The notes under the pieces: model-generated
The model's database searches: none
What the model was told of the DNA's origin: nothing
The model's input: the letters and a program-made list of their open reading frames with translations, nothing else
Shown: piece by piece, positions 8,001 through 17,735 of the stretch
Layout: every line of letters begins with the position of its first letter
Numbering within the stretch: the stretch's first letter is position 1
Assembly (NCBI GenBank): GCA_023269635.1
Contig: JAHFPN010000004.1
Location: forward strand, 1 to 42,192
From: Hyphomicrobiales bacterium
GTDB lineage: Bacteria; Pseudomonadota; Alphaproteobacteria; Rhizobiales; Xanthobacteraceae
Direction: 5' to 3'
DNA: 42,192 bases
Made by a program: the position numbers and the translations under genes

Positions 8001-11000
8001 TCAGGCCCCGGCGGCGAGGCGGGGCGCGGCTTCTTCCGCCGCTTTGAGCTCGGCGAGCGCGCGGCGGAATTCGTGCGGCATCACCTTGCGGAACTTCGGA
8101 TAATATTCGTTCCAGCGCGCGAGCATCTCGGCGGCGCGGCGCGAGCCGGTATAGCGGGCGTGGTTGGCGATCAGCCGGCGCAGCCGCTCGTTGTCGAACT
8201 GGGTCATGTCGGTGAGGTCGCCGTGGATCTCGCCTTCGTCCCACTCCGGCATGTCCTCGAGCGCGACCATGGCGCGGTTGCAGAGCTTCTCGAAGTTGCC
8301 GTCCTGGTCGAGCACATAGGCGATGCCGCCCGACATGCCGGCCGCGAAGTTGCGCCCGGTCTTGCCGAGCACCACGACGACGCCGCCGGTCATGTATTCG
8401 CAGCAATGGTCGCCGGTGCCCTCGATCACCGCCGTGGCGCCGGAATTGCGCACCGCGAAGCGCTCGCCGGCGACGCCGCGGAAGTAGCTCTCGCCCGCGA
8501 TCGCGCCGTACAGCACGGTGTTGCCGACGATGATCGATTCCTCCGGCACGATCGCGGATTCGCGCGGCGGATAGACGATGATGCGCCCGCCCGAAAGCCC
8601 CTTGCCGCAATAGTCATTGGTCTCGCCCTCGAGCTCGAAGGTGACGCCGCGCGCGAGCCAGCCGCCGAAGCTCTGGCCGGCGGTGCCCTTGAACTTCACG
8701 TGGATGGTGTCGTCGGGCAGGCCCTCGTGGCCGTAGCGCTTGGCGACCTCGCCCGACAGCATGCCGCCCGTAGTGCGGTCGGTGTTCCGGATCGCGGTCT
8801 CGATCCGCACCCTGGCGCCGCGGTCGAGCGCGGCTTGCGCTTCGGCGATCAGCTTGCGGTCCAGGATCTTGTGGATCTTGTGGTCCTGCTGCTCGCAGTT
8901 GAAGAGCGCGACGCTCGCCGGGACGTCCGGCTTGTGGAACAGGCGCGAGAAGTCGAGGCCCTTGGCCTTCCAGTGCTCGACGAAGCTCTGCTTGTCGAGC
9001 ATCTGCATCTGCCCGATCATCTCGCTGAAGGTGCGGAAGCCGAGCTCGGCCATCAGCTCGCGCACTTCCTCCGCCACATAGAAGAAGAAGTTGATCACGT
9101 GCTCGGGCGTGCCCTTGAAGCGTTTCCGGAGCACCGGGTCCTGGGTCGCCACCCCGGTCGGGCAGGTGTTCAGGTGGCACTTGCGCATCATGATGCAGCC
9201 GGCCGCGATCAAGGGCGCGGTGGCGAAGCCGAACTCGTCGGCGCCGAGCAGCGCGCCGACCACGACGTCGCGGCCGGTGCGGATGCCGCCGTCGACCTGC
9301 ACCGCGATGCGGCCGCGCAGGCCCTGATAGACCAGGGTCTGGTGGGTTTCGGCCAAGCCGATCTCCCACGGGGAGCCCGCGTGCTTGATCGAGGTGAGGG
9401 GGCTGGCACCGGTGCCGCCCTCGAAGCCCGCGATGGTGACGTGGTCGGAGCGCGCCTTGGAAACGCCGGCGGCGACCGTTCCGACGCCGACCTCGGAGAC
9501 CAGCTTCACCGACACGTCGCCGGCCGGGTTCACGTTCTTCAAGTCGAAGATGAGCTGCGCCAGATCCTCGATCGAATAAATGTCGTGGTGCGGCGCGGGC
9601 GAGATCAGGCCCACGCCCGGGGTCGAGTGACGCACCTTGGCGATGATGCGGTCGACCTTGTGCCCGGGTAGCTGGCCGCCCTCGCCGGGCTTGGCGCCCT
9701 GCGCCATCTTGATCTGCATCATGTCGGAATTGACCAGATACTCGGCGGTGACCCCGAAGCGGCCGGAGGCCACCTGTTTGATCGCCGAGCGCATCGAGTC
9801 GCCGTTCGGCAGCGGCTTGAAGCGGTCGGATTCCTCGCCGCCTTCGCCGGTGTTCGACTTGCCGCCGATCCGGTTCATGGCGATGGCAAGCGTGGTGTGC
9901 GCCTCGCGCGAGATCGAGCCGAACGACATGGCGCCGGTGGAGAAGCGCTTCACGACTTCCTTGGCCGGCTCGACTTCCTCGAGCGGGATCTTCTTGCGGC
10001 CGTTCTCCTCCGCAGGCTTCAGGCGGAACAGGCCGCGGATGGTGAGCAACCGCTCGGCCTGTTCGTTCACGATCTTGGAATAGGCGCGGAATTTCTCGTA
10101 GGAATTGCCGCGCACCGCGTGCTGCAAGGCCGCGACGCTCTCCGGGTTCCAGACGTGCGCCTCGCCGCGGATGCGGAAGGCGTACTCGCCGCCGATGTCG
10201 AGATCCTCGCGCAACACCGGCGACTCGCCGAACGCTTCGCGGTGGCGGCGCATGGTCTCTTCCGCGATTTGCGCGAGCCCCACGCCCTCGATCCGCGTCG
10301 CGGTGCCGGCGAAATACTTGTCGACGAACTCGGTCTTCAAGCCCACCGCGTCGAAGATCTGCGCGCCGCAATAGGATTGGTAGGTGGAGATGCCCATCTT
10401 GGACATCACCTTGAGCAATCCCTTGCCGATCGACTTGATGTAGCGCTTCAGAATCTCCTTCTCGTCGAGATTCTCGGCGATGTCGTCCTTGGCCGCGATC
10501 AGCGTCTCGAATGCGAGATAGGGATTGATCGCCTCGGCGCCGTAGCCGGCGAGGCAGCAGAAATGATGCACCTCGCGCGGCTCGCCGGACTCGACCACGA
10601 GCCCGACCGAGGTGCGCAGGCCCTTGCGGATCAGGTGGTGGTGCACCGCCGCGGTCGCCAGCAGCGAGGGGATCGGCGCCCGCGTCGGCGCCACGCGGCG
10701 GTCGGAGAGGATGATGATGTTGATGCCGTCGAGCACCGCGGCCTCGGCCTCGCGGCAGAGCTCCTCGAGCGCGTGCTTCATGCCGGTGGTGCCGTTGTCG
10801 GCCGGGAACGTGGTATCGAACGTCTTGGAGCGGAACTCGCCGTCGCCGACCTCGGAGATCGAACGGATCTTCTCCAGGTCCTCGTTGGTGAGGATCGGCT
10901 GGCGCACCTCGAGCCGCTTCTTCTTCGCGAGCCCCTTGAGGTCGAACAGATTCGGCCGCGGCCCGATGATCGAGACCAGGCTCATGACCAGCTCCTCGCG

Positions 11001-12674
11001 GATCGGGTCGATCGGCGGGTTCGTCACCTGGGCGAAGTTCTGCTTGAAATAAGTGAACAGCAGCTTGGACTTATCCGATAACGCCGAGATCGGCGTGTCG
11101 TTGCCCATGGAGCCGACCGGCTCCTCGCCGTTCCTGACCATGGGCTCCATCAGCATGCCTAAGTCTTCCTGCGTGTAGCCGAAGGCCTGCTGGCGATCGA
11201 GGAGCGGCACGTTGGTGCGGCCGTTCTTCGAGCGCACGGCCGGCAAGTCCTCGAGCACGATCTGGGTGCGGTCGAGCCACTTCTTGTAGGGATGCTTCCG
11301 CGCGAGCTCGGCCTTGATCTCCTCGTCGTCGATGATGCGGCCTTCGACCAGGTCCACGAGCAGCATCTTGCCCGGCTGCAGCCGCCACTTGCGGACGATC
11401 TGCTCTTCGGGGATCGGCAGCACGCCGGCTTCCGAGGCCATGATCACGCGGTCGTCGGCGGTGACGAACCAGCGTGCCGGCCTGAGGCCGTTGCGGTCGA
11501 GCGTCGCGCCGATCTGGCGCCCGTCGGTGAAGGCGATCGCGGCCGGCCCGTCCCAGGGCTCCATCAGCGCCGCGTGATATTCGTAGAAGGCCTTGCGCGC
11601 CTCGTCCATGAGCGGGTTCTGCGACCAGGCCTCCGGGATCATGGTCATCACGGCTTGCGCGAGCGAATAGCCGCCCTGCACCAGGAACTCGAGCGCGTTG
11701 TCGAAGCAGGCGGTGTCGGACTGGCCTTCGTAGGAGATCGGCCAGAGCTTCTGTATGTCGTCGCCGATCAGCGGCGAGGAGACCGAGGCCTGGCGCGCGG
11801 CCATCCAGTTGAGATTTCCGCGCAGCGTGTTGATCTCGCCGTTGTGCGCGATCATCCGGTAGGGATGCGCCAGCGACCAGGTCGGGAACGTATTGGTGGA
11901 GAAGCGCTGGTGCACCAGCGCGAGCGCGCTCTCGAAATCCTTGTCGTGCAGGTCCGGGTAATAGGTGACGAGCTGGTCGGCGAGGAACATGCCCTTGTAG
12001 ACGACGGTGCGGCAGGACAGCGACACCGGGTAATAGCCGGACGCGCGCCGCTCGCGCTTGCCGTAGAGTGTGCCGGAAATGGTCTTGCGCAACACATAGA
12101 GCCGCCGCTCGAAATCGCTGTCGGTCTTGGTCTTCGGATTCCTGGCGATGAACACCTGCAGGTGCACGGGCTCGGTCGGCTTGACCGAGACGCCGAGCGT
12201 CGAGTTGTCGGTCGGCACCGGGCGCCAACCGAGGAGCTTCATGCCGTCGCGCGTCGCTTCGGCGGCGTAGGTGTCCATGATCTCCTGCCGCCAGGCGTCG
12301 TCGCGCGGCATGAACAGCGCGCCGACTGCGTAATGTCCGGGCTCGGGCAGCGCGAAGCCGAGGCGCTTGGCTTCACGCGCGAAGAACTTGTGCGGGATCT
12401 GGACGAGAATCCCGGCGCCGTCGCCGGCGCGCGGGTCGGCGCCGACCGCGCCGCGGTGCTCGAGGTTCAGGAGGATCTTGAGCGCGTCCTCGATGATCTT
12501 GTGCGACTTGCTGCCCTTGATGTCGGCGATGAAGCCGACGCCGCAAGCGTCGTGCTCGCGGAACGGATCGAACATGCCGGCGGGCGAGGGGAACGATGCG
12601 CGCGTGGAATCCACGGCGGCGGCGCGCGGCTCGGCGCCGTTCGGGTGGCTTCCGCTGTTACGCACGCGCTCCAT
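8001..12674 (-). CDS. gltB: Glutamate synthase (NADPH) large subunit
   Basis: The 1557-residue alpha subunit makes two glutamates from glutamine and 2-oxoglutarate and, with glutamine synthetase, is the main ammonium assimilation route. The N-terminal glutamine amidotransferase begins after a propeptide at Cys44 (DACGVGF), the expected nucleophile. The FMN/central synthase domain includes the 3Fe-4S ligands in [13 protein letters not shown] and the [10 protein letters not shown] loop. The C-terminal GXGXG beta-helix contains [11 protein letters not shown]. The ATG at 12674 gives a 43-residue propeptide, close to the Azospirillum enzyme. It heads the gltBD operon, and the 484 bp upstream hold no other recognisable gene. 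Confidence 0.97.
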   Translation of the reverse strand: MERVRNSGSHPNGAEPRAAAVDSTRASFPSPAGMFDPFREHDACGVGFIADIKGSKSHKIIEDALKILLNLEHRGAVGADPRAGDGAGILVQIPHKFFAREAKRLGFALPEPGHYAVGALFMPRDDAWRQEIMDTYAAEATRDGMKLLGWRPVPTDNSTLGVSVKPTEPVHLQVFIARNPKTKTDSDFERRLYVLRKTISGTLYGKRERRASGYYPVSLSCRTVVYKGMFLADQLVTYYPDLHDKDFESALALVHQRFSTNTFPTWSLAHPYRMIAHNGEINTLRGNLNWMAARQASVSSPLIGDDIQKLWPISYEGQSDTACFDNALEFLVQGGYSLAQAVMTMIPEAWSQNPLMDEARKAFYEYHAALMEPWDGPAAIAFTDGRQIGATLDRNGLRPARWFVTADDRVIMASEAGVLPIPEEQIVRKWRLQPGKMLLVDLVEGRIIDDEEIKAELARKHPYKKWLDRTQIVLEDLPAVRSKNGRTNVPLLDRQQAFGYTQEDLGMLMEPMVRNGEEPVGSMGNDTPISALSDKSKLLFTYFKQNFAQVTNPPIDPIREELVMSLVSIIGPRPNLFDLKGLAKKKRLEVRQPILTNEDLEKIRSISEVGDGEFRSKTFDTTFPADNGTTGMKHALEELCREAEAAVLDGINIIILSDRRVAPTRAPIPSLLATAAVHHHLIRKGLRTSVGLVVESGEPREVHHFCCLAGYGAEAINPYLAFETLIAAKDDIAENLDEKEILKRYIKSIGKGLLKVMSKMGISTYQSYCGAQIFDAVGLKTEFVDKYFAGTATRIEGVGLAQIAEETMRRHREAFGESPVLREDLDIGGEYAFRIRGEAHVWNPESVAALQHAVRGNSYEKFRAYSKIVNEQAERLLTIRGLFRLKPAEENGRKKIPLEEVEPAKEVVKRFSTGAMSFGSISREAHTTLAIAMNRIGGKSNTGEGGEESDRFKPLPNGDSMRSAIKQVASGRFGVTAEYLVNSDMMQIKMAQGAKPGEGGQLPGHKVDRIIAKVRHSTPGVGLISPAPHHDIYSIEDLAQLIFDLKNVNPAGDVSVKLVSEVGVGTVAAGVSKARSDHVTIAGFEGGTGASPLTSIKHAGSPWEIGLAETHQTLVYQGLRGRIAVQVDGGIRTGRDVVVGALLGADEFGFATAPLIAAGCIMMRKCHLNTCPTGVATQDPVLRKRFKGTPEHVINFFFYVAEEVRELMAELGFRTFSEMIGQMQMLDKQSFVEHWKAKGLDFSRLFHKPDVPASVALFNCEQQDHKIHKILDRKLIAEAQAALDRGARVRIETAIRNTDRTTGGMLSGEVAKRYGHEGLPDDTIHVKFKGTAGQSFGGWLARGVTFELEGETNDYCGKGLSGGRIIVYPPRESAIVPEESIIVGNTVLYGAIAGESYFRGVAGERFAVRNSGATAVIEGTGDHCCEYMTGGVVVVLGKTGRNFAAGMSGGIAYVLDQDGNFEKLCNRAMVALEDMPEWDEGEIHGDLTDMTQFDNERLRRLIANHARYTGSRRAAEMLARWNEYYPKFRKVMPHEFRRALAELKAAEEAAPRLAAGA

Positions 12675-13158
12675 CCCTGCCTCGCCCTTGCATTCTAGCG
12701 CGGTCGCGGCGCCATTCGCGGGCCCGCCTAGTGCGCGCCCGCGGCCTTCGCCGCCTCTCGGTGGAAGCCGAGCCCTTGGCCGCGCTACGCCTGCGCCGGC
12801 CCGCCAGTCGGCGCGGCGTCACCGGCTTAAGGCCGCGGTGGCGCCGCGCGATACGGCGTTTTCTCCTAGGCGCGCCGTTCGCCTTCGGGCTAATGGGACA
12901 GCATCACTGTCCTTTCTCTTAAGATGGCAGATTTCCCCGATAGGCACAAGCGTGCAGAGCCGCTCGGCACCCAAAATCTTTGCGTTTCTTGCCCGCCGGA
13001 GCCGATCCCCGCAACGCTGCCGGGGCCGGGCAAGGCCGGCGCGCAAGGAACTTGTGCGAAACCGCCTTGGCGGGGCCCGGCCACGGCCCAACCGCTGCCC
13101 AGATCGCGTGCGGAATTTGCGGTCGGGGAGAGGGGCGGATTCGACTAAGGGGTCGCTC
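12675..13158. other. Intergenic region between gltB and a divergent secreted-protein gene; one terminator-like hairpin
   Basis: No convincing gene is seen on either strand in these 484 bp; open frames here are GC-rich shadows without recognisable motifs or good ribosome sites. The clearest element is a perfect 6-bp stem (GGACAG 12896-12901, CTGTCC 12907-12912) followed by TTTCTCTT. This looks like a weak plus-strand terminator and could end a short leader or sRNA. The region must also contain the promoters of gltB and of the gene at 13159, which I could not define. Confidence 0.4.
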
Positions 13159-13815
13159 ATGAGCCGAAATCCGAAAATCGTGGCTTGCGCATTGGTGGCA
13201 CTTCCGCTGCTTGCGCTCGGCTTCGTGCCGGCGTCGGCCCAGACCGCTCCGCGGCCGACGATTGTCGCGCCCTACGAGGTCGCCGCCGCCTTGCAACGGC
13301 TGGGCTTGCGCCCGCTCGCAAGCCCGCAACAGCGCGGCTGGGTCTGGATCGCCCCGGCCGTGACTCGCGACGGCGACCAGGTCCAGGTCGTAGTACGTGC
13401 GGGCAGCGGCGAAATCCTGGACGTGGACGAGATTCCCTACATGCCGCTCGCGCCGGGCCGGCCGATCGTCGGCGTTCCGGGCGCGCCCGGGCCGATGCGG
13501 CCGCAACGGCCGGTCACTGGCACATTAGAGGCGCCGGGTCCGCGCGTGGTCATGCGCGACGGCCGGCAGATCGATCTTTCGCCGGTGCCGCCATCTGCCG
13601 TGCGGCCCATGAATGCGAAACCGCGCGCCGTCCCGCTGCCGAAACCTCGGCCCGAGGCCGCGGTTACAACCGCGCCGATAGCGCCGCCCGCTCCGCCCGC
13701 TCCGCCCAAGGAAACCACCGCGCCGCCGAAACAGGTAACTGCACCGGTAGCCGCGCCTACGCCGGCCGCGAGCACCACCAGCTCGGTGTTCCCGCCCGTT
13801 CAGGGCTTCGAGTAA
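13159..13815 (+). CDS. Secreted proline-rich protein with PepSY-like domain
   Basis: This protein has 218 residues. The ATG at 13159 opens directly into a signal peptide (VALPLLALGFVPASAQ). Residues about 35-85 (YEVAAALQRLGLRPL, then VQVVVRAGSGEILDVDEI) have the PepSY-like pattern of a helix followed by beta-strands. The rest is a Pro/Ala-rich, probably disordered tail ending VFPPVQGFE. The same domain pattern recurs in the small secreted protein at 14732, suggesting paralogy. No function can be assigned. The gene converges on the hsp20 gene. Confidence 0.75.
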   Translation: MSRNPKIVACALVALPLLALGFVPASAQTAPRPTIVAPYEVAAALQRLGLRPLASPQQRGWVWIAPAVTRDGDQVQVVVRAGSGEILDVDEIPYMPLAPGRPIVGVPGAPGPMRPQRPVTGTLEAPGPRVVMRDGRQIDLSPVPPSAVRPMNAKPRAVPLPKPRPEAAVTTAPIAPPAPPAPPKETTAPPKQVTAPVAAPTPAASTTSSVFPPVQGFE

Positions 13816-13833
13816 GCAGGCCGGCGCTGCTTC

Positions 13834-13873
13834 CGAAAAAGCCAAAGGGCGCCCCGGTTGCCCGGGACGCCCC
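13834..13873 (-). terminator. Rho-independent terminator of hsp20
   Basis: On the minus strand an imperfect stem GGGCGTCCCGGG / CCGGGGCGCCC (13847-13873) is followed by TTTGGCTTTTT. It lies about 27 bp past the hsp20 stop. On the plus strand the T-tract is poorer, so read-through from 13815 would be stopped mainly by the stem itself. Confidence 0.65.
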
Positions 13874-13899
13874 TCGTTTCAGAACTGCTGGTTGGCCGT

Positions 13900-14367
13900 T
13901 CAGGCAGCTTTCGCGGCCTTGCCCTCGATCACCTTGGCCTTGGCCCCGCCGATCGGGATCTGGCGCGGCTTCATGGCCTCGGGGATCTCGCGCACGAGGT
14001 CGACGTGCAGGAGACCGTTCTCGAGGGTCGCACCCTTGACCTCCACGTGGTCGGCGAGCTGGAAGCGGCGCTCGAAGGCGCGGGCGGCGATGCCCTGATA
14101 GAGCGTCTCGCCGTTCTCTTCCTTCTCGCTGACCTGCTTCTCGCCGCGAATGGTGAGCGTGTTCTCCTTCACCTCGATATTGATTTCCTTGTCGGTGAAG
14201 CCGGCGACCGCGACCGAGATGCGGTACGCGTTCTCGCCGGTGCGCTCGATATTGTAGGGCGGGTAGGTCGGCGCCGCGTCCAGGCCCCCGAACGAATCCA
14301 GGAGCGAGAACAGCCGGTCGAAGCCGACGGTGGAACGATAGAGCGGAGTGAGATCGAACGTGCGCAT
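13900..14367 (-). CDS. Small heat-shock protein, Hsp20/alpha-crystallin family
   Basis: A 155-residue ATP-independent holdase chaperone of the IbpA/HspA class that keeps unfolding proteins soluble. The N-terminal region (RSTVGFDRLFSLLD) is typical of class A rhizobial sHsps. The alpha-crystallin domain spans about residues 37-130 (YNIERTGENAYRISVAVAGF ... NGLLHVDLVREIPE), and the C-terminal IXI-type motif is RQIPIGG. The ATG at 14367 has a strong AGGAGG site. Upstream are an RpoH-type promoter and a structured 88-nt leader resembling a ROSE thermometer, so expression is probably heat-controlled at both transcription and translation. Confidence 0.95.
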   Translation of the reverse strand: MRTFDLTPLYRSTVGFDRLFSLLDSFGGLDAAPTYPPYNIERTGENAYRISVAVAGFTDKEINIEVKENTLTIRGEKQVSEKEENGETLYQGIAARAFERRFQLADHVEVKGATLENGLLHVDLVREIPEAMKPRQIPIGGAKAKVIEGKAAKAA

Positions 14368-14455
14368 GCATATCCTCCTGTTGAAGCGAAATGCGTTGGG
14401 TGGACCCGCCGAAGCCGGGTCCGGTTTGTTTGCGCGGCCTTAAGGGCCCGCGCAG
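14368..14455 (-). promoter_or_regulatory. ROSE-like RNA thermometer in the hsp20 5' leader
   Basis: The predicted leader contains three stem-loops when read on the minus strand. The first pairs GCGCGG(G)CC with GGCCGCGC (14432-14453). The second pairs GGACCCG with CGGGTCC around a UUCG tetraloop (14402-14422). The third pairs UCGCU with the Shine-Dalgarno AGGA (14373-14389). UYGCU opposite AGGA directly before the start codon is the hallmark of rhizobial ROSE elements, which melt at heat-shock temperature to free the ribosome site. The assignment rests on motif and architecture, not on a covariance search. Confidence 0.65.
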
Positions 14456-14460
14456 CCGCG

Positions 14461-14489
14461 ATATGGGAAGCGGGCGCTGGGCTTTCAAC
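14461..14489 (-). promoter_or_regulatory. RpoH (sigma-32) type promoter of hsp20
   Basis: On the minus strand GTTGAAA (14483-14489) is separated by 14 bp from TCCCATAT (14461-14468). The heat-shock consensus is CTTGAAA, 12-14 bp, CCCCATNT; only one base in each box differs. Transcription would start near 14455, giving an 88-nt leader. Confidence 0.7.
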
Positions 14490-14731
14490 CCCGCGGCGGT
14501 TTGAAAAAACCTCTTATTTCACAAGATGTTGAGCGAAATCCGAGCGCCCACGCTGGCGGCGAATTTCATGAACGGGCGATGAATATTGGCGTCGGGGCCT
14601 ATTCAGGCCTTGGCGGCTAGAGGGAAATTGGGGGTGTGGTCTTCGTGACGATTGCGGCATCCGGCCGGCGGTCGTCGCGGCGGTTATGCTTGCGGCGATC
14701 GTCGCGGCGGCGACGATGATGTGGAGGCGCG

Positions 14732-15124
14732 ATGTTTCGGGGAACGCTTGCGTTGGCGGCGCTCGCACTTGCCATCGCCCTCGGCGCCGGCCCGACCCTG
14801 CCGCCGACCAGCCACGCCCAGGGCATCACCGAGCGCGGGCCGTTCGGCGGCGTGATCTTGTCGCCGCGCCAGCGCCGGCGCGTGCCCGGCTATTACACCG
14901 ATCGGCCGCCGCGCGTGGCGCCGCGCAAGCAGCTCACCCCCCTTGAGGCCACCGCGTCGTTGCAGACGCGCGGCTTCCATGACGTCGCCTTCGTGCAGCA
15001 GCGCGGCGCCACCTATATCTTCGAGGCCACCGGCCAGCGCGGCGAGCGCGTGCGCCTGGTGGTCAACTCGCACACCGGCACGATCGACGGCGTACGCCAG
15101 TTGAGCGCGCCGGCGCGGCGCTGA
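14732..15124 (+). CDS. Small secreted PepSY-like protein
   Basis: A 130-residue protein with a signal peptide (LALAALALAIALGAGP ... SHAQG). A basic Pro/Arg-rich linker leads to a C-terminal PepSY-like domain of about 50 residues (LEATASLQTRGFHDVAFVQQ, then VRLVVNSHTGTIDGVRQL). The ATG at 14732 has TGGAGG at 10 bp upstream. The domain has the same order of elements as the one in the protein at 13159, on the other side of hsp20, suggesting an ancient duplication. No enzyme motif is present. PepSY domains are often protease inhibitors or periplasmic binding modules, but no role is proven here. Confidence 0.75.
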   Translation: MFRGTLALAALALAIALGAGPTLPPTSHAQGITERGPFGGVILSPRQRRRVPGYYTDRPPRVAPRKQLTPLEATASLQTRGFHDVAFVQQRGATYIFEATGQRGERVRLVVNSHTGTIDGVRQLSAPARR

Positions 15125-15204
15125 GCCGTCCGGCCGATTGCCGCGGTGGACCGCCTGTTGTAACGCTCAAGGCCCGTCTGCGTTTCTCCCGCGATTCGAG
15201 CGTC

Positions 15205-16152
15205 ATGACCCTGCACGCGATCCCGGCGAATCCGGTGCCCGCTGGCGCCGTGACCGGCCAGCTCGCAACCGCCGACGGCGTGCACGTGCGCTTCGCACGC
15301 TGGGCGCCGGTTGCCCCCCGCCGCGGGACGGTCTGCATCTTCCCGGGCCGCGGCGACGCCATCGAGGAATACTTCGAGGTCGTGGCCGAGCTCCGCATCC
15401 GCGGCTTCGCGGTGGCGGCGCTCGACTGGCGCGGTCAGGGCGGCTCGGACCGGCTGTTGCGCGACCGCCGCAAGGGGCACGTCCGCAGCTTCGACGATTA
15501 TCAGCAGGATCTCGAGGTCTTCATGCGCGAGGTGGTGCTGCCCGATTGCCCGCCGCCGATCTTCGCGCTCGCCCACTCGATGGGCGGGGCGATCCTGCTT
15601 GAGGCGGTGCGGCTCGGCCGCCGCTGGTTCGACCGGCTGGTGCTCTGCTCGCCGATGATCTCGCTCGTCGGCATCCGGCGGCCGCGGCTCGCGCGTACGC
15701 TCGTGCGCGTGGGCTCAATGCTCGGCCTCGGCCGGCTCTATGTGCCGGGCGGCGGCCCAATCGCGACCAAGACCCGGCCGTTCCTCGGCAATCCGATCAC
15801 CTCCGATCCGGTGCGCTACGCCCGCATCGGCGCGATCTTCGAGACCGCGCCGGAGCTTGCGATCGGCGCGCCCACCATCGGCTGGATGCGCGCCGCCTTC
15901 GAGCTCATGAGTGCGTTCGCCGATCCGGTCTATCCGGCCTCGATTCGGCAGCCCATGCTGCTCGCGGCCGCGGGCAACGATCACATCGTCTCGACCACGG
16001 CCGTCGCCCGCTTCGCCTCGCGGCTGCGCGCCGGCTCTCACCTGGTGATCGCCGGCAGCCGGCACGAGATCCTGATGGAGCGCGACATCTACCGCAGCCA
16101 ATTCTGGGCCGCGTTCGACGCCTTCGTGCCGGGCTCGGCGATGTTCCGTTGA
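15205..16152 (+). CDS. Alpha/beta hydrolase, lysophospholipase (PldB)/S33 type
   Basis: A 315-residue hydrolase of the Hydrolase_4 (serine aminopeptidase S33/monoacylglycerol lipase-like) family. The oxyanion region is FPGRGDAIEEYF, the strand before the nucleophile elbow is FALAHSMGGAILL (GxSxG with HSMGG), and the likely acid and base lie near AAGNDHIVS and AGSRHEILMERD. It probably cleaves lysophospholipid or monoacylglycerol esters in the cytoplasm or at the membrane; no signal peptide is evident. The ATG at 15205 follows a short gap after the secreted PepSY-like gene. The stop lies only 3 bp from the convergent hisN stop. Confidence 0.85.
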   Translation: MTLHAIPANPVPAGAVTGQLATADGVHVRFARWAPVAPRRGTVCIFPGRGDAIEEYFEVVAELRIRGFAVAALDWRGQGGSDRLLRDRRKGHVRSFDDYQQDLEVFMREVVLPDCPPPIFALAHSMGGAILLEAVRLGRRWFDRLVLCSPMISLVGIRRPRLARTLVRVGSMLGLGRLYVPGGGPIATKTRPFLGNPITSDPVRYARIGAIFETAPELAIGAPTIGWMRAAFELMSAFADPVYPASIRQPMLLAAAGNDHIVSTTAVARFASRLRAGSHLVIAGSRHEILMERDIYRSQFWAAFDAFVPGSAMFR

Positions 16153-16155
16153 GGA

Positions 16156-16938
16156 TTAGGCGTTGAGCAGCGCGAGCGCTTGCGCATGCACGCGCCGGTC
16201 GCCGGCGGCGACGATACGGCCGCCCTTGAGCGCCGGCTCGCCGGCCCAGTTGGTGACGAGGCCGCCGGCGCCCTCGATGATCGGGATCAGCGGCACCACG
16301 TCGTGCGCATGCAGGCCGCATTCGATCACCAGATCCACGAAGCCCGCCGCCACCATGCAATAGGCGTAACAATCGCCGCCGTAACGCGAGAGCCGCACCT
16401 GCCGCTCGACGCGCTCGAATCGCTTGCGCTCGTCGTCGCTCATCAAAAGCGGGCTGGTGGTGAACAGCACGGCGTCGGCGACGTTGGCGCACCCGCGTAC
16501 CTCGAGCCGCCGCTCGCCGGCCGGGCCGCGATAGCGCGCGCGCCTGCCGTCGCCGAAGAAGCGTTCGCCGATGAACGGCTGGCACATCATGCCGTAGACC
16601 GGCATCCCGTCTTTCAGGAGTCCGATCAGCGTGCCCCAGGCCGGCATGCCGCAGATGAACGACTTGGTGCCGTCGATCGGATCGAGCGCCCAGACATAGG
16701 CCGCGTCCGCCCGCTCGTCGCCGAATTCCTCACCGATGATGCCGTGGCCCGGGAAGTTCTTCTTGATCAGCGCGCGCATCGCCGTTTCCGCCGCGCGGTC
16801 GGCGGCGGTCACCGGGTCGAAGCCGCCGGGATGCGCCTTGTTTTCGACCCCGAGCGCGGTGCGGAAGAACGGCTTGATCGCATCGCCCGCAACCGTCGCA
16901 AGCTCGTCCACGAACGAGGCGAATTCGACCGCGGGCAT
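16156..16938 (-). CDS. hisN: Histidinol-phosphatase, inositol-monophosphatase family
   Basis: A 260-residue Mg2+-dependent phosphatase. It shows the IMPase metal-binding motifs GEEFG (about residue 70), DPIDGTKSFI (about 86-95) and the C-terminal ECGLHAHDVVPLIPIIEGAGG. The TKSFICGMPAWGTLIG stretch and overall length match HisN, which removes phosphate from histidinol-phosphate in histidine synthesis, rather than SuhB or CysQ. It has no his neighbours here, as is usual for hisN in this group. The ATG at 16938 is supported by an AGGGAGCG site. Confidence 0.88.
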   Translation of the reverse strand: MPAVEFASFVDELATVAGDAIKPFFRTALGVENKAHPGGFDPVTAADRAAETAMRALIKKNFPGHGIIGEEFGDERADAAYVWALDPIDGTKSFICGMPAWGTLIGLLKDGMPVYGMMCQPFIGERFFGDGRRARYRGPAGERRLEVRGCANVADAVLFTTSPLLMSDDERKRFERVERQVRLSRYGGDCYAYCMVAAGFVDLVIECGLHAHDVVPLIPIIEGAGGLVTNWAGEPALKGGRIVAAGDRRVHAQALALLNA

Positions 16939-17012
16939 GGTTCACGCTCCCTTGAATCCCCTCATAGCCGCGTCATGCGAGCGCGGCAACGCCACCGCCC
17001 GAATACCCGTTT

Positions 17013-17735
17013 TCAATAGATGCCGAGGTGCTCGTGCAGGTCGATGCCCCGGCCGGCGAGCTCGGACGTGCGCCCCGCAACCGCCACCCGGCCGCTGTTC
17101 AGGATCACCACGTCGTCGGCGATGTTGAACACGAGCTTGGCGTTCTGCTCGACCAGCACGATCGAAAGACCGTCCTGCTTGAGACGCCGAATGGTCGCCA
17201 TCACTTCGGCCACGATCTGCGGTGCCAGCCCTTCGGACGGCTCGTCCATCAGCAGCACGCGCGGGTTCGACATCAGCGCGCGGCCGATGGCGAGCATCTG
17301 CTGTTCGCCCCCGGAAAGATGGCCCGCGAGCTGGTGCTTGCGCTCCTCGAGCCGCGGAAAGGTCTCGTACACCCGCGTCAGCGTCCAGGGCGCCTGCTGC
17401 CCGCCGCCGCGCGGCGGGCGGGCGGCCACCTGTAGGTTCTCGCGCACGCTCAAGCTGCGAAAAATCCGGCGGCCTTGCGGGACCAGCGCGACGCCTTGCG
17501 CCGCGATCGATTCCGGCGGCTGCCCGGTCACGTCCGCGCCATAGACCGCGACCCGTCCGCCGCGCGGCGAAAGAATTCCCATGGCGACGTTCATGCAGGT
17601 GGTCTTGCCGGCGCCGTTCCGGCCCAGGAGCCCGAGCAGCCGTGCTTCCGCGAGCGCGAAGGAGACGCCGTGCAGCACGTGGCTGTCGCCGTAGAACGCC
17701 TCGACGGCGTCGATCTCGAGCGCGTCATTCGCCAA
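17013..17735 (-). CDS. livF: Branched-chain amino-acid-type ABC transporter, ATP-binding protein LivF
   Basis: A 240-residue cytoplasmic ATPase. Walker A is GRNGAGKTT, the signature is LSGGEQQ and Walker B is VLLMDEP followed by SEGLAP, the sequence usual in LivF. An unusual short Gly/Pro-rich insertion (PPRGGGQQAPW) lies after the Q-loop region. It overlaps livG by 11 bp and is the last gene of the livHMGF operon. With LivG it powers uptake through LivH and LivM. The substrate could be branched-chain amino acids, but members of this family also take amides, urea or aromatic acids. Confidence 0.93.
   Translation of the reverse strand: MANDALEIDAVEAFYGDSHVLHGVSFALAEARLLGLLGRNGAGKTTCMNVAMGILSPRGGRVAVYGADVTGQPPESIAAQGVALVPQGRRIFRSLSVRENLQVAARPPRGGGQQAPWTLTRVYETFPRLEERKHQLAGHLSGGEQQMLAIGRALMSNPRVLLMDEPSEGLAPQIVAEVMATIRRLKQDGLSIVLVEQNAKLVFNIADDVVILNSGRVAVAGRTSELAGRGIDLHEHLGIY

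Noticed and set aside
7983-9671. Long open frame (562 codons) on the plus strand opposite gltB
   Set aside because: It is the antisense shadow of gltB in very GC-rich DNA. Its translation is His/Arg/Asp-rich without domains, while gltB on the other strand is unmistakable.
12819-13160. Minus-strand open frames of 64-195 codons between gltB and 13159
   Set aside because: They lack ribosome sites and recognisable motifs and overlap each other in different frames. The longest runs antisense into the secreted-protein gene.
13190-13215. TGGCAC...CTGC resembling a sigma-54 promoter
   Set aside because: It lies inside the coding sequence for the signal peptide of the gene at 13159 and the -12 element is imperfect.
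14640-14731. Repeated GTCGTCGCGGCGG words upstream of the gene at 14732
   Set aside because: They are short, imperfect and of the same composition as the background. No hairpin, array or coding sense was found.
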